From positions 13,664-19,600 of the forward strand of contig MGRR01000025.1 in assembly GCA_001798265.1 (NCBI GenBank): a stretch of 5,937 nt of DNA. The letters run 5' to 3'. The notes under the pieces were generated by a model. The model made no database searches. It saw nothing but the letters and a program-made list of their open reading frames with translations, and was not told the origin of the DNA. The DNA comes from Deltaproteobacteria bacterium RIFCSPHIGHO2_12_FULL_43_9 (lineage in GTDB: Bacteria; Bdellovibrionota; O2-12-FULL-43-9). Both the position numbers and the translations under genes were made by a program. Every line of letters starts with the position of its first letter. Within the stretch, counting starts at the first letter, position 1. Below, in pieces: positions 4,888-5,937 of this stretch.

Positions 4888-5830
4888 TTTGTAATTCCAT
4901 TAATATTTTTTTGAAATCCTCCGGTGGTTCACTCTCTATGTCAATTATTTTCCCTGATCTTGGATGTGTAAAGGATAATCGTTTTGCATGCAGCAACGGA
5001 TGATCAACGGTTTTCATAAGATCACGAAGCCTTTTTTTTGTGATTGAAGATATTCTTTTAACCCCACCACCGTAAACTTCATCTCCCACTACACCCCACC
5101 CCTTATCACTCAAATGGACCCTTATCTGATGTGTTCTTCCAGTCTTTAAGGTCAGTTTCAGAAGGGAGAGCTGTTTAAAGCGGCTTATGAGCTCCCACTC
5201 TGTTATCGCAGGCTTCCCTCCCTTGAGAGCCGCCATCTTTTTTCTGTCCCGGGGAGAGCGACCGATCCCTTGTTCTATTCGACCCTTTGGTGGAGATACC
5301 TCTCCAAATACGAGTGCGATGTATTGTCGGATTATTGAGTGCTCCTGAAACTGTTTAGAAAGCGCCATATGCGTAAAGTCATTTTTGGCAACAACCAGGA
5401 CACCAGAGGTCCCCTGGTCAAGCCTATGTACGATCCCGGGACGAAGAATTCCTCCCAGCGAGGATAACCCTTTGCAATGGTGAAGGAGATAGTTAACCAA
5501 GGTTCCCTGCCTGTGTCCGGGTGCCGGATGCACCACTACACCCACAGGTTTGTTGATGATCACAAGATCATCATCCTCATAAAGCACATCCAACTTCTTT
5601 TCCTCTGGTTTAATATGCCAAACCTCGGGATCGGGTAGCTCCACATCGACAAGCTCTCCAGACGACAATTTATAACTCCCCTTCCTTGGACTTTTATCTA
5701 CAAGAACAGTTCCCTTTAAAATAAGCTTTTGAACATAGGAACGACTCACCTCTGGAAGCTGCAAAGAGAGCCATTTGTCCAGACGACAACCAACCTCTGT
5801 TTCATCTACATTAAATTTAAATGCCTTCAT
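4874..5830 (-). CDS. rluD: 23S rRNA pseudouridine synthase, RluA family (RluD-like)
   Basis: The 318-residue protein has an N-terminal S4 RNA-binding domain at about 14-60 (RLDKWLSLQLPEVSRSYVQKLI) and an RluA catalytic domain at about 80-300. The catalytic aspartate is D138 in the signature HRLDQGTSGVLVVAK (135-149). Other family motifs are INKPVGVVVHPAPG (92-105), GRTHQIRVHL (231-240) and HPLLHAKRLSFTHP (277-290). The full length and S4 domain point to RluD, which isomerises uridines in helix 69 of 23S rRNA, over the shorter RluA. RluC shares this architecture, so the substrate sites remain inferred. The ATG lies 3 bp after the stop of the preceding RodZ-like gene and lacks a clear Shine-Dalgarno sequence; coupling to that upstream gene would explain this. 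It overlaps pgeF by 14 bp. Confidence 0.94.
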   Translation of the reverse strand: MKAFKFNVDETEVGCRLDKWLSLQLPEVSRSYVQKLILKGTVLVDKSPRKGSYKLSSGELVDVELPDPEVWHIKPEEKKLDVLYEDDDLVIINKPVGVVVHPAPGHRQGTLVNYLLHHCKGLSSLGGILRPGIVHRLDQGTSGVLVVAKNDFTHMALSKQFQEHSIIRQYIALVFGEVSPPKGRIEQGIGRSPRDRKKMAALKGGKPAITEWELISRFKQLSLLKLTLKTGRTHQIRVHLSDKGWGVVGDEVYGGGVKRISSITKKRLRDLMKTVDHPLLHAKRLSFTHPRSGKIIDIESEPPEDFKKILMELQNEKE

Positions 5831-5833
5831 TTT

Positions 5834-5937
5834 TTATTTATTGTCTATTCTTTCAAGGTAACTGTTACAAACCCTGGTGGGATCTAACTTAAGATATTTT
5901 GCGTATTCTTTCAAAAAACCCCGCATGTATGCGGTAG
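5834..5937 (-). CDS. RodZ-like HTH protein, C-terminal end only (start outside window)
   Basis: The minus-strand frame entering from the window edge encodes 33 residues and a TAA at 5834-5836. The sequence TAYMRGFLKEYAKYLKLDPT followed by RVCNSYLERIDNK has the hallmark end of the RodZ-type helix-turn-helix domain (pattern Y-x-R-G-F-L-x-x-Y-A-x-Y-L-x-L-D-P). In RodZ this cytoplasmic domain contacts MreB and is followed by a transmembrane segment and a periplasmic domain. Here the protein stops about 12 residues after the domain, so it appears to be a short HTH-only protein without a membrane anchor. It ends 3 bp before rluD on the same strand, so it is probably the upstream gene of this operon. 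The visible part is short, so whether it acts as a DNA-binding protein or in cell-shape control cannot be said. Confidence 0.68.
   Translation of the reverse strand, partial: TAYMRGFLKEYAKYLKLDPTRVCNSYLERIDNK

Overview
The window looks like chromosomal DNA from a Gram-negative, probably uncultivated bacterium of moderate GC content. Three things suggest this: a VLCAD/ACAD9-like acyl-CoA dehydrogenase, a housekeeping rluD-pgeF pair, and dispersed GTCAT...ATGAC two-hairpin (REP/MITE-like) repeats, which I associate with Nitrospirota, Desulfobacterota and similar lineages. The exact phylum cannot be fixed from sequence alone.

Layout. Positions 1-477 (+) are the C-terminal part of an acyl-CoA dehydrogenase whose start lies outside the window. 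Positions 478-782 are a roughly 305-bp intergenic region holding a 104-bp inverted-repeat element, a perfect 22-bp palindrome, and a promoter with a palindromic operator candidate. Positions 783-1425 (+) are a two-gene type II toxin-antitoxin operon: a ribbon-helix-helix ParD/VapB-like antitoxin and a PIN-domain VapC-like toxin with a 14-bp overlap. It converges, with an 8-bp gap, on a minus-strand block covering the rest of the window.

Read in its own direction (5937 to 1434), the minus-strand block is: the end of a RodZ-like HTH protein (only its last 33 residues are present), rluD (23S rRNA pseudouridine synthase), pgeF (peptidoglycan editing factor, 14-bp overlap with rluD), a secreted protein of unknown function (6-bp gap), and yihY (BrkB-like membrane protein with a C-terminal winged-helix-like extension, 85-bp gap). 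The first four are packed tightly enough to be one operon, and yihY may be a fifth member. The theme is mixed ribosome maturation and cell-envelope housekeeping.

The most notable signal is inside the secreted-protein gene. A 64-bp two-hairpin repeat has inserted in frame and its edge has expanded into four perfect 21-bp tandem copies, so the protein carries (TIRHPEP)x4 followed by element-encoded sequence. A 6-bp direct repeat (CGTATT) flanks the insertion, and removing 144 bp restores a clean uninterrupted reading frame. The intergenic repeat near position 560 has a core of exactly the same length (64 bp) and the same two-hairpin architecture, so the two are probably products of one mobile repeat family.
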